64,000 nt of DNA from Paludibacterium paludis. GTDB lineage: Bacteria > Pseudomonadota > Gammaproteobacteria > Burkholderiales > Chromobacteriaceae. The position numbers and the translations under genes were made by a program. The stretch is from NCBI RefSeq assembly GCF_018802605.1, contig NZ_CP069161.1, forward strand, positions 744,001-808,000, read 5' to 3'. A model generated the notes under the pieces. The model was given only the letters and a program-made list of their open reading frames with translations, was not told the origin of the DNA and did not search any database. Below are positions 31,414-41,247 of the stretch, one piece after another; position 1 is the first letter of the stretch; every line of letters begins with the position of its first letter.

Positions 31414-32303
31414 CGGGACACTTCCGGTTGGGCCGGCGCATCGACGCCGGCCGGGCATTTGTAGCGGTTATAGCTCCACAGGTATTGGGCCGGGAACTCG
31501 CGGATCAGGCGCTCCACCTCTCTGTTGAGCACAGCGGCGTCGGCTTCCCGATCACCGGAGAAAGACGCCGCCATCGGGCGGATATGGACGGCGAACCCCT
31601 GCCCGCGCGGCAGCCGTTCACCGACGAACATCAGGACATCGACCTTGTCCACTTGCGCCAGACGCGGCACCAGGGTCATGGTGTAGGCGGGGCGCCCGAA
31701 GAACGGGGCCCACACGCCTTCGCCGTTGCCTGGCACCTGATCCGGAAGAATAATGGTCGCTTCACCCGATTTGAGGGCTTTCATCAGTGTTCTCACCCCG
31801 GCCCCTGTCGCCGGAGCGGTTTTTCCGTTGCCGCGCGCGCGGCCCGCGTTCATCACCGGTTCGAGCCAGGCGAGCTTCGGCGGCCGGTACATGGCGGTCA
31901 GGCCGAACGGCAGCCGGTGACTGATGTAGCGGCCCGCGATGTCATAACTGCCAAGATGAGGGGTGACGAAGACGATGCCGTGCCCGCGGGCGAGCGAGGC
32001 CTCGACATGCTCCCAGCCTTCGCAGCGTTTGACCAGACGGGCGATGGCTTCCGGCGACCTGCACCAGGCAATGGCCAGCTCCACCGCGCCCTTGCCGGTT
32101 TCGCCGGCCGCCTGTTTGACGAGTCCGGGTAAAACCTGATAGGTTTGGCAGATTTTACTTGCCTTCAAATTATCATTGAGCCTGGCGCGGTAACCGCGCG
32201 AGGCGCGATAAGTGAGATGGCCCAGCAGGGCGCCCAGCGACTGCAGAACGGGTAGGGGCAGCCGCGCCAGGAGCGTCAGGAGCCAACGGACCAGGGTTGC
32301 CAT
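31410..32303 (-). CDS. Lipid A acyltransferase, LpxL/LpxM (HtrB/MsbB) family, copy 2
   Basis: A second member of the family, 297 residues, with membrane anchor at the N-terminus and the catalytic HX4D motif in VTPHLGSYD. The acceptor-side motif TIILPDQVPGNGEGVWAPFF and QYLWSYNRYKCPAG near the end match HtrB/MsbB. It is translationally coupled to copy 1 and divergent from metK. Two adjacent copies suggest that both secondary acylations of lipid A are encoded together. Confidence 0.88.
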   Translation of the reverse strand: MATLVRWLLTLLARLPLPVLQSLGALLGHLTYRASRGYRARLNDNLKASKICQTYQVLPGLVKQAAGETGKGAVELAIAWCRSPEAIARLVKRCEGWEHVEASLARGHGIVFVTPHLGSYDIAGRYISHRLPFGLTAMYRPPKLAWLEPVMNAGRARGNGKTAPATGAGVRTLMKALKSGEATIILPDQVPGNGEGVWAPFFGRPAYTMTLVPRLAQVDKVDVLMFVGERLPRGQGFAVHIRPMAASFSGDREADAAVLNREVERLIREFPAQYLWSYNRYKCPAGVDAPAQPEVSR

Positions 32304-32375
32304 GGTGAATCCACTGTGTCAAAGCGGTCTATTCTACCACTACTGTTTTAGGGTTGATCCGGGAACGAAATCAAA

Positions 32376-33545
32376 ATGAGCGAATATCTGTTTACTTCCG
32401 AATCGGTATCCGAAGGCCATCCTGACAAGGTGGCGGACCAGATTTCCGATGCCATCCTCGATGCCATCCTGAGCGAAGACAGGCACGGCCGCGTGGCGGC
32501 CGAAACGCTGGTGAACACCGGGCTTGTGGTGCTGGCCGGCGAGATCACCACCACGGCCAACGTCGATTACATCAAGGTGGCGCGCGAAACCATCAAGCGC
32601 ATCGGTTACGACAATTCCGAACTGGGCTTCGATTACCACGGCTGCGCCGTGATGATGTGCTATGACCGCCAGTCTCCCGACATCGCCCAGGGCGTCAACG
32701 AAGGTGAAGGCGTGGATCTGGACCAGGGCGCCGGAGACCAGGGGCTGATGTTCGGCTATGCCTGCGACGAGACGCCGACCCTGATGCCGTTCCCGATCTA
32801 TTATGCCCATCGCCTGATGCAGCGTCAGTCCGACTTGCGCAAGGATGGTCGCCTGCCTTGGCTGCGTCCGGATGCCAAGAGCCAGATCACCTGCGTGTAC
32901 GACAGCGAGACGGGTCTGCCCAAGCGTATCGATACCGTGGTCCTGTCCACCCAGCACAACCCGGAAATCGATCACAACACGCTGACCGAGGCCGTCATCG
33001 AGGACATCATCAAGCCGGTGCTGCCACCGGACATGCTGACCGCCGAGACGCGCTTTCTGATCAATCCGACCGGCCGCTTTGTCATCGGCGGACCGATGGG
33101 CGATTGCGGCCTGACCGGCCGCAAGATCATTGTCGATACCTATGGCGGCGCCGCGCCGCACGGTGGCGGGGCGTTCTCCGGAAAGGATCCGTCCAAGGTG
33201 GACCGCTCGGCGGCCTATGCCGGACGCTACGTCGCGAAAAACATCGTGGCGGCCGGTCTCGCCCGCCAGTGCCAGATCCAGATCTCCTACGCTATCGGTA
33301 TTTCGCAGCCGACCTCGATCGCCGTCGACACCTTCGGCACCAATGCGATTCCGAACGAGAAGATCGTCGAATTGGTCAAGCGTCACTTCGATCTGCGTCC
33401 GAAAGGCATCATCCAGATGCTCGATCTCTTGCGCCCGATCTACAGCAAGAGCGCGGCATACGGCCATTTCGGCCGCGAAGAGCCGGAGTTCAGCTGGGAG
33501 CGCACCGACAAGGCCGCCGCGTTGCGCGCCGACGCCGGCCTCTGA
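32376..33545 (+). CDS. metK: S-adenosylmethionine synthetase
   Basis: This makes SAM from methionine and ATP in the cytoplasm. The 389 residues contain [17 protein letters not shown] at the N-terminus, the ATP-site hexapeptide GAGDQG and the P-loop-like [16 protein letters not shown]. Its SAM-cycle partners ahcY and metF follow, but a terminator separates metK from ahcY. Confidence 0.98.
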   Translation: MSEYLFTSESVSEGHPDKVADQISDAILDAILSEDRHGRVAAETLVNTGLVVLAGEITTTANVDYIKVARETIKRIGYDNSELGFDYHGCAVMMCYDRQSPDIAQGVNEGEGVDLDQGAGDQGLMFGYACDETPTLMPFPIYYAHRLMQRQSDLRKDGRLPWLRPDAKSQITCVYDSETGLPKRIDTVVLSTQHNPEIDHNTLTEAVIEDIIKPVLPPDMLTAETRFLINPTGRFVIGGPMGDCGLTGRKIIVDTYGGAAPHGGGAFSGKDPSKVDRSAAYAGRYVAKNIVAAGLARQCQIQISYAIGISQPTSIAVDTFGTNAIPNEKIVELVKRHFDLRPKGIIQMLDLLRPIYSKSAAYGHFGREEPEFSWERTDKAAALRADAGL

Positions 33546-33567
33546 TTGTTCGTTGTCTCCGACCCCG

Positions 33568-33598
33568 CCCGGTATGGTTCGCCCTGCCGGGTTTTTTC
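33568..33598 (+). terminator. Terminator after metK
   Basis: A CCCGG/CCGGG stem (extended by flanking pairs) is followed by six T. It lies 23 bases past the metK stop and before the ahcY riboswitch. Confidence 0.75.
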
Positions 33599-33656
33599 TT
33601 GCCGGTACGGCATTAGCTTATGTCATAACTGTCGTGGATTGCCCGAGAAATTGCTT

Positions 33657-33662
33657 TATACT
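33657..33662 (+). promoter_or_regulatory. Possible -10 box of ahcY
   Basis: TATACT sits about 35 bases before the riboswitch aptamer, so transcription would start near 33669. No good -35 box is seen at the usual spacing. Confidence 0.4.
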
Positions 33663-33696
33663 CATGGCAGTTCCGGCGTCCCTTTCAGCGGACGTC

Positions 33697-33791
33697 TCCC
33701 GGGAAGCGCTGCAAGACATGATGTCCCAGGCCCGGTATCGAACGGCGCTTGCCTGACAACCCCGCCGGAGGCGGGCTGCGGGTAAGCGCAC
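33697..33791 (+). promoter_or_regulatory. SAH riboswitch controlling ahcY
   Basis: The aptamer (33697-33751) matches the S-adenosylhomocysteine riboswitch. P1 is CCGGG/CCCGG, the conserved core is AAGCGCTGCAAG, then CCCAGGC, then AACGGCGCTT, which closes the pseudoknot with AAGCGC at 33704-33709. Where the reference aptamer has GAGCGC/GCGCTC, this one has AAGCGC/GCGCTT, so pairing is kept. A second AAGCGC copy (33784-33789) and the CCCGCC/GGCGGG hairpin (33761-33775) form a plausible expression platform. High SAH should raise AhcY, which destroys SAH. Confidence 0.9.
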
Positions 33792-33820
33792 CCCTTCCGG
33801 CTTCGTGCAAGGATTTGACG

Positions 33821-35221
33821 ATGGCTGATTTTTCCGATTTCAAGGTGGCCGATATTGCGCTTGCGGACTGGGGCCGCAAGGAACTGAATATCGCCGAGAC
33901 CGAAATGCCCGGCCTGATGGCGCTGCGTGAAGAGTATGCCGCGAGCCGGCCCCTTGCCGGCGCCCGCATCGCCGGCTCCCTGCACATGACCATTCAGACC
34001 GCGGTGCTGATCGAAACGCTGGTGGCGTTGGGCGCCGAAGTGCGCTGGGCATCGTGCAATATTTTCTCGACACAGGATCATGCCGCCGCCGCCATCGCCG
34101 CCGCCGGCATTCCCGTGTTCGCGCACAAAGGCGAGAGCCTCGACGAATACTGGGAATTCAGTCACCGGATTTTCGACTGGCCGGCCGATTCCGCCGCCAA
34201 TATGATTCTCGATGATGGCGGCGATGCCACCTTGCTGCTAATGCTCGGTTCCCGCGCGGAACAGGACCGCAGCGTGATCGCCAAGCCCGGCAACGAGGAG
34301 GAAGTCGCGCTGTTCGCCGCGATCGCCCGTTACCTCGACAAGGATCCGGCCTGGTATTCGACGCGTCTCGCCAACATCCGCGGCGTGACCGAAGAGACCA
34401 CCACCGGCGTGCATCGTCTCTACCAGCTGGAAAAGGACGGCCGCCTGCCGTTCCCCGCCTTCAACGTCAACGACTCGGTGACCAAATCGAAATTCGACAA
34501 TCTTTACGGTTGCCGTGAATCGCTGGTGGACGGCATCAAGCGGGCCACCGATGTGATGATCGCCGGCAAGGTCGCCGTGGTCGCCGGTTACGGCGATGTG
34601 GGCAAGGGCTGCGCGCAGAGCCTGCGCGGGTTGGGCGCGACGGTCTGGGTGACCGAGATCGACCCGATCTGCGCGCTGCAGGCGGCCATGGAAGGCTACC
34701 GCGTGGTGACCATGGACTGGGCCGCCGACAAGGCCGACATCTTTGTATCGGCCACCGGCAATGTCAATGTGATCGGCCATGAACACATGAAAGCGATGCG
34801 CAATCAGGCTATCGTCTGCAATATCGGCCACTTCGATTCGGAGATCGATGTGGCGAGCCTGCGCCAGTATCGCTGGGAGCAGATCAAGCCGCAGGTCGAC
34901 CATATTGTATTCCCTGACGGCAAGCGCATCATCCTGCTCGCCGAAGGACGTCTGGTGAACCTTGGCTGCGCCACGGGCCATCCGAGCTTTGTGATGTCCA
35001 ACTCCTTCACCAACCAGGTGCTGGCGCAGATCGAGCTGTTCACGCGTGGCGATGCGTATGGCAAAAAAGTGTACGTCTTGCCCAAGCATCTGGACGAGAA
35101 GGTGGCACGGCTTCACCTGACGCGCATCGGTGCCGAGCTGACGGTGCTGAACGATGCCCAGTCGGCCTACATCGGCGTGCCCAAGGAAGGACCGTACAAA
35201 CCGGATCATTACCGTTACTGA
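33821..35221 (+). CDS. ahcY: S-adenosylhomocysteine hydrolase
   Basis: It splits SAH to adenosine and homocysteine, removing the product inhibitor of methyltransferases. The 466 residues start [18 protein letters not shown]. The NAD site is [15 protein letters not shown], and the end KPDHYRY is the family C-terminus reaching the neighbouring subunit. The frame opens upstream inside the riboswitch, but the ATG at 33821 with AAGGAT before it fits the family. Confidence 0.98.
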   Translation: MADFSDFKVADIALADWGRKELNIAETEMPGLMALREEYAASRPLAGARIAGSLHMTIQTAVLIETLVALGAEVRWASCNIFSTQDHAAAAIAAAGIPVFAHKGESLDEYWEFSHRIFDWPADSAANMILDDGGDATLLLMLGSRAEQDRSVIAKPGNEEEVALFAAIARYLDKDPAWYSTRLANIRGVTEETTTGVHRLYQLEKDGRLPFPAFNVNDSVTKSKFDNLYGCRESLVDGIKRATDVMIAGKVAVVAGYGDVGKGCAQSLRGLGATVWVTEIDPICALQAAMEGYRVVTMDWAADKADIFVSATGNVNVIGHEHMKAMRNQAIVCNIGHFDSEIDVASLRQYRWEQIKPQVDHIVFPDGKRIILLAEGRLVNLGCATGHPSFVMSNSFTNQVLAQIELFTRGDAYGKKVYVLPKHLDEKVARLHLTRIGAELTVLNDAQSAYIGVPKEGPYKPDHYRY

Positions 35222-35230
35222 CAAAACGGT

Positions 35231-35259
35231 GCCGCTCCGCGCTTATGCCGCGGAGCGGC
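35231..35259 (+). other. Strong hairpin between ahcY and metF
   Basis: An 11-base perfect stem (GCCGCTCCGCG/CGCGGAGCGGC) with a 7-base loop. No T-run follows, so it is not a standard terminator. It may stabilise the ahcY messenger or separate expression of the two genes. Confidence 0.55.
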
Positions 35260-35297
35260 AAGCATAACAATACGCAAAGGCGGATCCAGAGGACATC

Positions 35298-36134
35298 ATG
35301 ACAGCGGCAAAACGGACCTTCAGTTTCGAATTCTTTCCTCCCCGTACACCGCAAGGCGTGGAAAAACTGCGCACCACCCGGCGCCAGCTTGCGCAACTGG
35401 GGCCGGAGTTTTTCTCGGTGACATTCGGGGCGGGCGGTACCACCCGGGACGGCACGCTTGCCACCGTGCTGGAAATCCGCTCTGAAGGGCAGGCGGCCGC
35501 CCCGCATCTGTCCTGCATCGGCTCGACCCGCGACGGGGTGAGCGCCATTCTCGACGAGTACCGCGAAAACGGCATCCGCCATCTGGTCGCGCTGCGCGGC
35601 GATATTCCGTCCGGGATGGTGGAAATCGGTGATTTCCGTTACGCCAACGAGCTGGTGTCCTTTATCAGGGAAAATTACGGCGACCAGTTTCATATCGAAG
35701 TCGCCGCCTATCCGGAATTTCATCCGCAAGCGCGTTCCGCCGAAGAGGATATGGATAATTTCGTTCGCAAGGTGAAGGCCGGAGCGAACTCAGCCATGAC
35801 CCAGTATTTTTTCAATGCGGACTCGTATTTTCGTTTCGTCGACGAAATCCAGTCGCGCGGGGTCGCGATTCCCGTCGTTCCGGGGATCATGCCAATCTCC
35901 AATTTCGGTCAGCTGTGCCGCTTTTCCGATATGTGCGGCGCCGAGGTTCCGCGATGGCTGCGCCTGAGGATGCAGGCCTATCTCGACGACACCGCATCGA
36001 TACGGACGCTGGGCCTGGACGTGGTGACGGAACTTTGCGACCGGCTGCTGGCCCAAGGGGCTCCCGGACTTCATTTTTATACATTGAACCAAGCGGGCCT
36101 GGTCTCCACCATCTGGCAGCGCCTGGGACTGTAA
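35298..36134 (+). CDS. metF: 5,10-Methylenetetrahydrofolate reductase
   Basis: A FAD enzyme producing 5-methyl-THF for methionine synthesis. The 278 residues begin with [11 protein letters not shown] (catalytic Glu region) and include [21 protein letters not shown] and [16 protein letters not shown]. It lies 76 bases after ahcY and completes a SAM-cycle cluster with metK. Confidence 0.97.
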   Translation: MTAAKRTFSFEFFPPRTPQGVEKLRTTRRQLAQLGPEFFSVTFGAGGTTRDGTLATVLEIRSEGQAAAPHLSCIGSTRDGVSAILDEYRENGIRHLVALRGDIPSGMVEIGDFRYANELVSFIRENYGDQFHIEVAAYPEFHPQARSAEEDMDNFVRKVKAGANSAMTQYFFNADSYFRFVDEIQSRGVAIPVVPGIMPISNFGQLCRFSDMCGAEVPRWLRLRMQAYLDDTASIRTLGLDVVTELCDRLLAQGAPGLHFYTLNQAGLVSTIWQRLGL

Positions 36135-36156
36135 CCCAAGGAAACCCTGTTCTTTC

Positions 36157-36702
36157 ATGAGCGCAACGACCTCGACTTCGCCGGCGCATCCGTCGGCCTC
36201 CTCCCGGTTGGGGCGGTTGATTTTTCTCAGCCGCTGGCTGCAACTGCCGATTTACCTTGGCCTGATCGTGGTGCAGGGGGTGTATGCCTGGAAATTCCTG
36301 GCGTCGCTCTTCCATTTGCTGACCAGTCTGACCGATCTGTCGGAAACCGACATCATGCTGTCGGTGCTGGGTTTGATCGACGTGGTGATGATCGCCAATC
36401 TGCTGCTGATGGTCACCGTTGGCGGTTATGAAACCTTCGTGTCGCGGTTGCGCATCGATGACCATCCGGACCAGCCCGAATGGCTGGACCATGTCAACGC
36501 CTCGGTGCTCAAGGTCAAGCTGTCGATGGCCATCATCAGCATTTCCTCGATCCATTTGCTGCAGACCTTCATCAATGCGGCGCGCATGGAGGAAAAAACC
36601 ATCATGTGGCAGCTTTTCCTGCATCTGGCCTTTCTCGTTTCGGCGGCCGCGATCGCCTTCACCGACAAACTTCTGTACTCCACCGTTCACAAGAATCACT
36701 GA
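36157..36702 (+). CDS. YqhA/UPF0114 family membrane protein
   Basis: A 181-residue protein with four hydrophobic segments (about 30-50, 70-95, 125-145, 150-170). The segment [22 protein letters not shown] is characteristic of UPF0114. The function is unknown. It follows metF by 22 bases, and its last 7 bases overlap the convergent cupin gene. Confidence 0.85.
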   Translation: MSATTSTSPAHPSASSRLGRLIFLSRWLQLPIYLGLIVVQGVYAWKFLASLFHLLTSLTDLSETDIMLSVLGLIDVVMIANLLLMVTVGGYETFVSRLRIDDHPDQPEWLDHVNASVLKVKLSMAIISISSIHLLQTFINAARMEEKTIMWQLFLHLAFLVSAAAIAFTDKLLYSTVHKNH

Positions 36703-37169
36703 GCGACGCCCGCGGAGGGTTCGGGCTGACCACCCGATACACTCCGCGGCAGGCTCAGCGGCATGCCTGGCCTCCCCGCGTAAAACACCAGCAACTCGAC
36801 CGGCTCGTTCCCCGCGATGCCGCGGTGCGTCGCGCCGGCGAGTTCTCCGAAGGCCTGTCCACGGGTGACGGTTTTTTGTTCCCCGGTCGCCTGCTTTTGC
36901 AGGTGCAGGGTGCCGGAGAGCACAACCGCCGCGTTCGGCATCGGATGCGCGTGCCATGCCAGCGCGGCGTGCGGTGCAATGGTGATGCGCAGAACCGACA
37001 ATTCGGGCTTGCCAGCCGGGTAATGCCCGTATTCGGCACCATCCCAGGAGGCGCCCGTATTGAGCAGGGTCTCGCTCTGAACGGGGGACGTGTCGTCGGC
37101 CTGCACGGCGCATGGCGCAAGGCAGAGTGCGACGACATGCGCCGTGGCAAGAAAACGGGTCGTCGGCAT
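36696..37169 (-). CDS. Secreted cupin-domain protein
   Basis: 157 residues with a signal peptide (cleavage near AVQA-DDTS, residue 24) and a single cupin barrel. The metal-binding stretch is [20 protein letters not shown], and the second motif region contains [21 protein letters not shown]. It is probably periplasmic, and its ligand is unknown. The 3' end overlaps the YqhA-family gene. Confidence 0.8.
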   Translation of the reverse strand: MPTTRFLATAHVVALCLAPCAVQADDTSPVQSETLLNTGASWDGAEYGHYPAGKPELSVLRITIAPHAALAWHAHPMPNAAVVLSGTLHLQKQATGEQKTVTRGQAFGELAGATHRGIAGNEPVELLVFYAGRPGMPLSLPRSVSGGQPEPSAGVAQ

Positions 37170-37365
37170 GATTGGCCCTCCTTCAGGGGACGCAGTCAGG
37201 TAAGACTGAAAACGGCATCATTCAGTATATGGATGCCGGCCACCGCTTAAGTCAAGCCCGGGCGGACATCCACGCGGCCGATGGACGGTTTTTGAAAGTG
37301 GGCGCGAAGGAGGGAACCGTACACTACGGGCTGTCTACGATTCGCAAATAAAGGTTGTTCCGAAG

Positions 37366-38301
37366 ATGGCAATGTGCTCCCCTTCCTCTTACACTTCACG
37401 GCTCTTGGCAGGGCGGTCTTTCATTCCCTCATGGCTGAGCCGCTTTGCCTCGTCGGTAAGGCGAGCGGCGGCATCGTCGCATTTCATGTCCTCGTCGCCC
37501 GACGATGCGGCTCCGCTCGCCAATGGCGGCCCGTGCGATGGATTGTCCCGCCAGCTTGTCTCTACCCAAGGCCAAGGGTCCAAGCTTTTTGGCTGGGAGG
37601 AGGCTCCATCCAGTGCGTCGTCGGTGCTTCGCCGTCTCCAGGCCGGCAGTCGTGGCGTAGCGATGGACCGCAGAGCCGCCGATCTGATGTGCGAAGGGCT
37701 CGCCGGCATGGCGAATAAGGAGGTGCGGGACTATCAGGCCTCGATCGGCGCACTGCGGTACAAGGATCTCGGCAGCCTGAATGACACATTTTGTAAACCG
37801 ACCAAGATGTTCCGCTGTTTTTTTCTCTCCGCGCTCGAGTGGGGAGCCCGTTCCAGTAACCTTGCTGCTCCGGATCAATGTCTGAAAACCTATCGGCAAA
37901 TGGTGCAGCAGCTAAAACAAACCAGTATCCAAAAGTTCGAGGACATGCGGCCCTCCCGGCTTCAACGCATGCGCGGCTGGTTTTCTTCGGGGCAGGCCCG
38001 CTGCATTCGGGAGCGAAACGCGCGGATCGATCGGGAGATCGAGTCGATACGCCAACTGGCGAGCCAATTGTCGGTTGGCGAGAACGATGGTGTGGCGTTG
38101 GTGGCATTCTGGCAGGAGGCACAGCAAACCCTGACCAGCGGCAAATCGGTCGATGAGCAGTTCAAAGAGATCGCGCGGAAAGCTCAGAAGCTTTGCGCCG
38201 GCGCCTCGGACGAGTTCAGGGACGAGATCGACGGTATTATCCGGGAGGCTCTGTCGCGGGTGCCGGGATTCGAAACGTTATCCCGGGATCTCCGCGCCTG
38301 A
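37366..38301 (+). CDS. Hypothetical protein with Ser-rich N-terminus
   Basis: I do not recognise this 311-residue protein. The first 50 residues are rich in Ser, Ala and Arg with almost no acidic residues until SSSPDD, like type III secretion signals. The remainder (about 100-311) looks largely alpha-helical and soluble, with basic stretches such as RPSRLQRMRGWFSSGQ and paired charged residues that may form coiled coils. No signal peptide or membrane segment is evident. It stands alone between a cupin gene and an Lrp-type gene. The ribosome site is weak (AAAGG, 11 bases away). An antisense reading is also open over part of it, but this frame is the longest. Confidence 0.55.
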   Translation: MAMCSPSSYTSRLLAGRSFIPSWLSRFASSVRRAAASSHFMSSSPDDAAPLANGGPCDGLSRQLVSTQGQGSKLFGWEEAPSSASSVLRRLQAGSRGVAMDRRAADLMCEGLAGMANKEVRDYQASIGALRYKDLGSLNDTFCKPTKMFRCFFLSALEWGARSSNLAAPDQCLKTYRQMVQQLKQTSIQKFEDMRPSRLQRMRGWFSSGQARCIRERNARIDREIESIRQLASQLSVGENDGVALVAFWQEAQQTLTSGKSVDEQFKEIARKAQKLCAGASDEFRDEIDGIIREALSRVPGFETLSRDLRA

Positions 38302-38307
38302 CCGTAC

Positions 38308-38799
38308 TCAGCCGCTGCTTTGCCGCAGATGATCGAGCGGCAGGGCGGTGGTTCGTTTGAACTCCTTGAGCACGAAGCTGGATTTGATGTCTTCGATACC
38401 CGGGTGCTGAAGCAGTTCGTTCATCACAAAGCGCGAAAAGTGCTCCATATCCTCGAAGTAAACCTGTAAGAGATAGTCCATTTCCCCTGTCATCGCGTAA
38501 CAGTTGATGACTTCCGGCCAGCGTTGCACCGCTTCCAGAAAACTTTCCGCATGCGTGTTGCCGCGCTTCTCCAGGACGACGCGGACGAAAGCCTGCAAAC
38601 CCAGTCCGATGCGTGACGGATCGAGCAGGGCGACGTAACGGCGGATCACGCCCGAGTCCTCGAGCTGCTTTAAGCGCCGCAGACAGGGAGAGGGGGAGAG
38701 GGCGACTTTCTCGGCGAGTTCGACATTGCTCAACCGCCCGTTTTGCTGCAGCTCGGCGAGAATTCGCAAGTCTGTCTTGTCCAGCGTTAATGTTGGCAT
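38308..38799 (-). CDS. Lrp/AsnC family transcriptional regulator
   Basis: A 163-residue regulator. It has an N-terminal winged helix-turn-helix (LDKTDLRILAELQQNGRLSN with SPSPCLRRLKQLEDSGVIRR) and a C-terminal RAM ligand-binding domain ending in IKSSFVLKEFKRTTALPL. It is divergent from hppD, with about 200 bases between, so it probably controls the tyrosine pathway operon in response to an amino acid. That target is inferred from position. Confidence 0.9.
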   Translation of the reverse strand: MPTLTLDKTDLRILAELQQNGRLSNVELAEKVALSPSPCLRRLKQLEDSGVIRRYVALLDPSRIGLGLQAFVRVVLEKRGNTHAESFLEAVQRWPEVINCYAMTGEMDYLLQVYFEDMEHFSRFVMNELLQHPGIEDIKSSFVLKEFKRTTALPLDHLRQSSG

Positions 38800-38998
38800 G
38801 TTTTGTCGTAAATCAAGAAACGTTTGAAATATTGTTCCCAGTTTTACGCGATGGGTGCCATGAACGCAAGAAAATTGCGGCCGTCTTTCCTTAGAATAAA
38901 AAGCCTAAAATCCCCTTGGCATGGCTCTGGCGCGAATGCGCCGTGGGGCTGGCACGGGATGACATAACGAGAGCGACAAGAGAAAGAGGAGAACCATC

Positions 38999-40078
38999 AT
39001 GAAAATGGAAGCCATGCCGGCCAACCCGCTGGCCACCGACGGTTTCGAGTTCGTCGAATACACGGCGCCCGATGCGGCGGGTATCGCCAGACTGCGCGCA
39101 CTGTTCCTTTCGCTGGGATTCGTGGAGGTGGCGCGTCATCGCAGCAAGGATGTCGGCCTGTTCCGGCAAGGGGACATCAATTTCATCCTGAACGGCGAGG
39201 CGCGCGCCCCGTTCAGCGAGTTCGCGAGCGAACACGGGCCGTCCGCTTGCGCCATGGCCTGGCGCGTCGCCGATGCCACCAGGGCCTACGATTATGCGAT
39301 CGCGCATGGCGCGAAGCCTTATCCGCATCCGGTCGGCTTCATGGAGCTGAACATTCCCGCGGTGGAAGGCATCGGTGGCTCGGCCCTGTATTTTGTCGAC
39401 AAGCGCAATGGTCTTAGCATCTACGATGTGGATTTCGTTCCGGTCGACGGCGCGGATCAGCACCCGGCCGGTGTCGGTCTGAAAGAGATCGATCACCTGA
39501 CCCACAATGTGCGCCGCGGCAATATGGCCACCTGGGGCGGCTTCTATGAAAACATCGGGAATTTCCGGGAAATCCGTTACTTCGATATCGAAGGCAAACT
39601 CACCGGCCTTGTGTCGCGCGCGATGACCAGCCCGTGTGGCAAGATCCGCATTCCGATCAACGAATCCTCCGACGACAAGAGCCAGATCGAGGAATTCCTG
39701 CGCGAATACAACGGCGAAGGCATCCAGCATATCGCGCTGTCGACCGACGATATCTTCCACACGGTGGAAACACTACGTGCGGCGGGTGTGCGTTTTCTTG
39801 ACACCCCTGACAGCTATTACGATCGCACCGACGCCCGCGTACCGGGGCATGGCGAGGATCTGGAGCGCTTGCGCCGCAACCGCATCCTCATCGATGGCGC
39901 GCCGGTGGAGGGCACGGGCATCCTCCTGCAGATCTTCACCGAAACGGTGATCGGGCCGATTTTCTTTGAAATCATTCAGCGCAAGGGCAACGAGGGATTC
40001 GGCGAGGGCAACTTCAAGGCGCTGTTCGAGTCCATCGAAGAGGATCAGATCAAGCGCGGCGTGCTCAAGGCCGACTGA
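38999..40078 (+). CDS. hppD: 4-Hydroxyphenylpyruvate dioxygenase
   Basis: It converts 4-hydroxyphenylpyruvate to homogentisate, the second step of tyrosine breakdown. 359 residues with two VOC-type domains. Iron ligands are seen in EIDHLTHNV (His), GIQHIALST (His) and PIFFEIIQRKG (Glu). An AGGAG ribosome site lies 9 bases upstream. It is the first gene of the hppD-hmgA-fah-maiA operon. Confidence 0.96.
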   Translation: MKMEAMPANPLATDGFEFVEYTAPDAAGIARLRALFLSLGFVEVARHRSKDVGLFRQGDINFILNGEARAPFSEFASEHGPSACAMAWRVADATRAYDYAIAHGAKPYPHPVGFMELNIPAVEGIGGSALYFVDKRNGLSIYDVDFVPVDGADQHPAGVGLKEIDHLTHNVRRGNMATWGGFYENIGNFREIRYFDIEGKLTGLVSRAMTSPCGKIRIPINESSDDKSQIEEFLREYNGEGIQHIALSTDDIFHTVETLRAAGVRFLDTPDSYYDRTDARVPGHGEDLERLRRNRILIDGAPVEGTGILLQIFTETVIGPIFFEIIQRKGNEGFGEGNFKALFESIEEDQIKRGVLKAD

Positions 40079-40094
40079 TAGCGAGGGACGCATC

Positions 40095-41237
40095 ATGCGC
40101 AAATGGATAGCCTATCCGCACAAGGAAGGAACCGTGTCCCGACAGGCCCACGCGGATCTGCCGGCGAACGCCGTTTACGAGCGGGAGGTCGGCCGCAGCG
40201 GATTTTTCGGGCCGGCCGCCCATTTGCATCACAAGCACCCTCCCACAGGTTGGTCCGGGTGGGAGGGACCATTGCGGCCGCGCGCCTACGATCTGAACGA
40301 GCTGCCGCAAGAGGGCGGCTGCCCGTGGGACGCTGCGCCGGTGCTGTCGAATGCGCACTGCAAGATGCGCATCTGGCGCACCGGATGTGCCATGGATCAT
40401 CTGGTGCGCAACGCCGACGGCGACGATCTGCTGTTCGTGCACGCAGGCAGCGGTGAACTGTTCTGCGATTACGGGCGTCTGAGCTACCGGGACGGCGACT
40501 ACCTGCTGATCCCGCGCTCGACGATGTGGCGCCTCGAGCCCGACACCGCGACCACCTTGCTGATGATCGAGGCGACGGGCGGCGCCTACCAGTTGCCCGA
40601 GCGGGGCATCGTCGGCCCTCATGCGGTGTTCGACGAGGCGATGCTGGAGGTGCCCGCCATCGACGAGGCGTTTCTCGCCCAGCAGACCGAGACGCCATGG
40701 CGCGTCGTGATCAAGCGGCGCGGAGCGCTCTCGACGGTGACCTATCCTTTCAGTCCGCTAGATGCCATCGGCTGGCACGGCAATTTGTCGGTATGCCGGC
40801 TCAACTGGCGCGATATTCGCCCGCTGATGAGCCACCGCTACCATTTGCCGCCGTCCGCGCACAGCACCTTTGTCGCCGAGCGTTTCGTGGTATGCACCTT
40901 CGTTCCCCGGCCGATCGAATCGGATCCGGGAGCGCTCAAGGTTCCGTTCTATCACAATAATGATGACTACGATGAGGTGATCTTCTATCACGCAGGAGAT
41001 TTCTTTAGCCGTGACAACATTCGCCCCGGCATGCTGACCTTCCATCCGAGCGGGTTTACCCACGGACCGCACCCCAAGGCCTTCGCCGCCGGTCAGGCTC
41101 ATGCCAGGACCTTCACCGACGAGGTGGCGGTGATGGTCGATACCCGGGATGCCGTCGATCCGGACAGTGCATTGGCTGCCGTCGAATGGCCGGGGTATGT
41201 GGACAGCTGGAAATCCGTGACTCCCTCTTCTGAATAA
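40095..41237 (+). CDS. hmgA: Homogentisate 1,2-dioxygenase family protein (short form)
   Basis: It should open the homogentisate ring to maleylacetoacetate. The 380 residues are shorter than the usual 430-440 of HmgA. The start MRKWIAYPHKEGTVSRQAH, the cupin region FVHAGSGELFCDYGRLSYRDGDYLL and the C-terminal metal-site region TFHPSGFTHGPHP support the family. The frame opens upstream into hppD, but the ATG at 40095 is better placed, 16 bases past the hppD stop. Operon context with FAH and MaiA strongly supports the role. Confidence 0.88.
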   Translation: MRKWIAYPHKEGTVSRQAHADLPANAVYEREVGRSGFFGPAAHLHHKHPPTGWSGWEGPLRPRAYDLNELPQEGGCPWDAAPVLSNAHCKMRIWRTGCAMDHLVRNADGDDLLFVHAGSGELFCDYGRLSYRDGDYLLIPRSTMWRLEPDTATTLLMIEATGGAYQLPERGIVGPHAVFDEAMLEVPAIDEAFLAQQTETPWRVVIKRRGALSTVTYPFSPLDAIGWHGNLSVCRLNWRDIRPLMSHRYHLPPSAHSTFVAERFVVCTFVPRPIESDPGALKVPFYHNNDDYDEVIFYHAGDFFSRDNIRPGMLTFHPSGFTHGPHPKAFAAGQAHARTFTDEVAVMVDTRDAVDPDSALAAVEWPGYVDSWKSVTPSSE

Positions 41238-41247
41238 AGACACCGAT

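Noticed and set aside
33749..33820. N-terminal extension of AhcY
   Set aside because: The open frame runs through the SAH riboswitch; the family start is the ATG at 33821.
37429..37899. Antisense frames opposite the Ser-rich hypothetical gene
   Set aside because: They are shorter than the 311-codon frame, have several incompatible versions and no ribosome sites.
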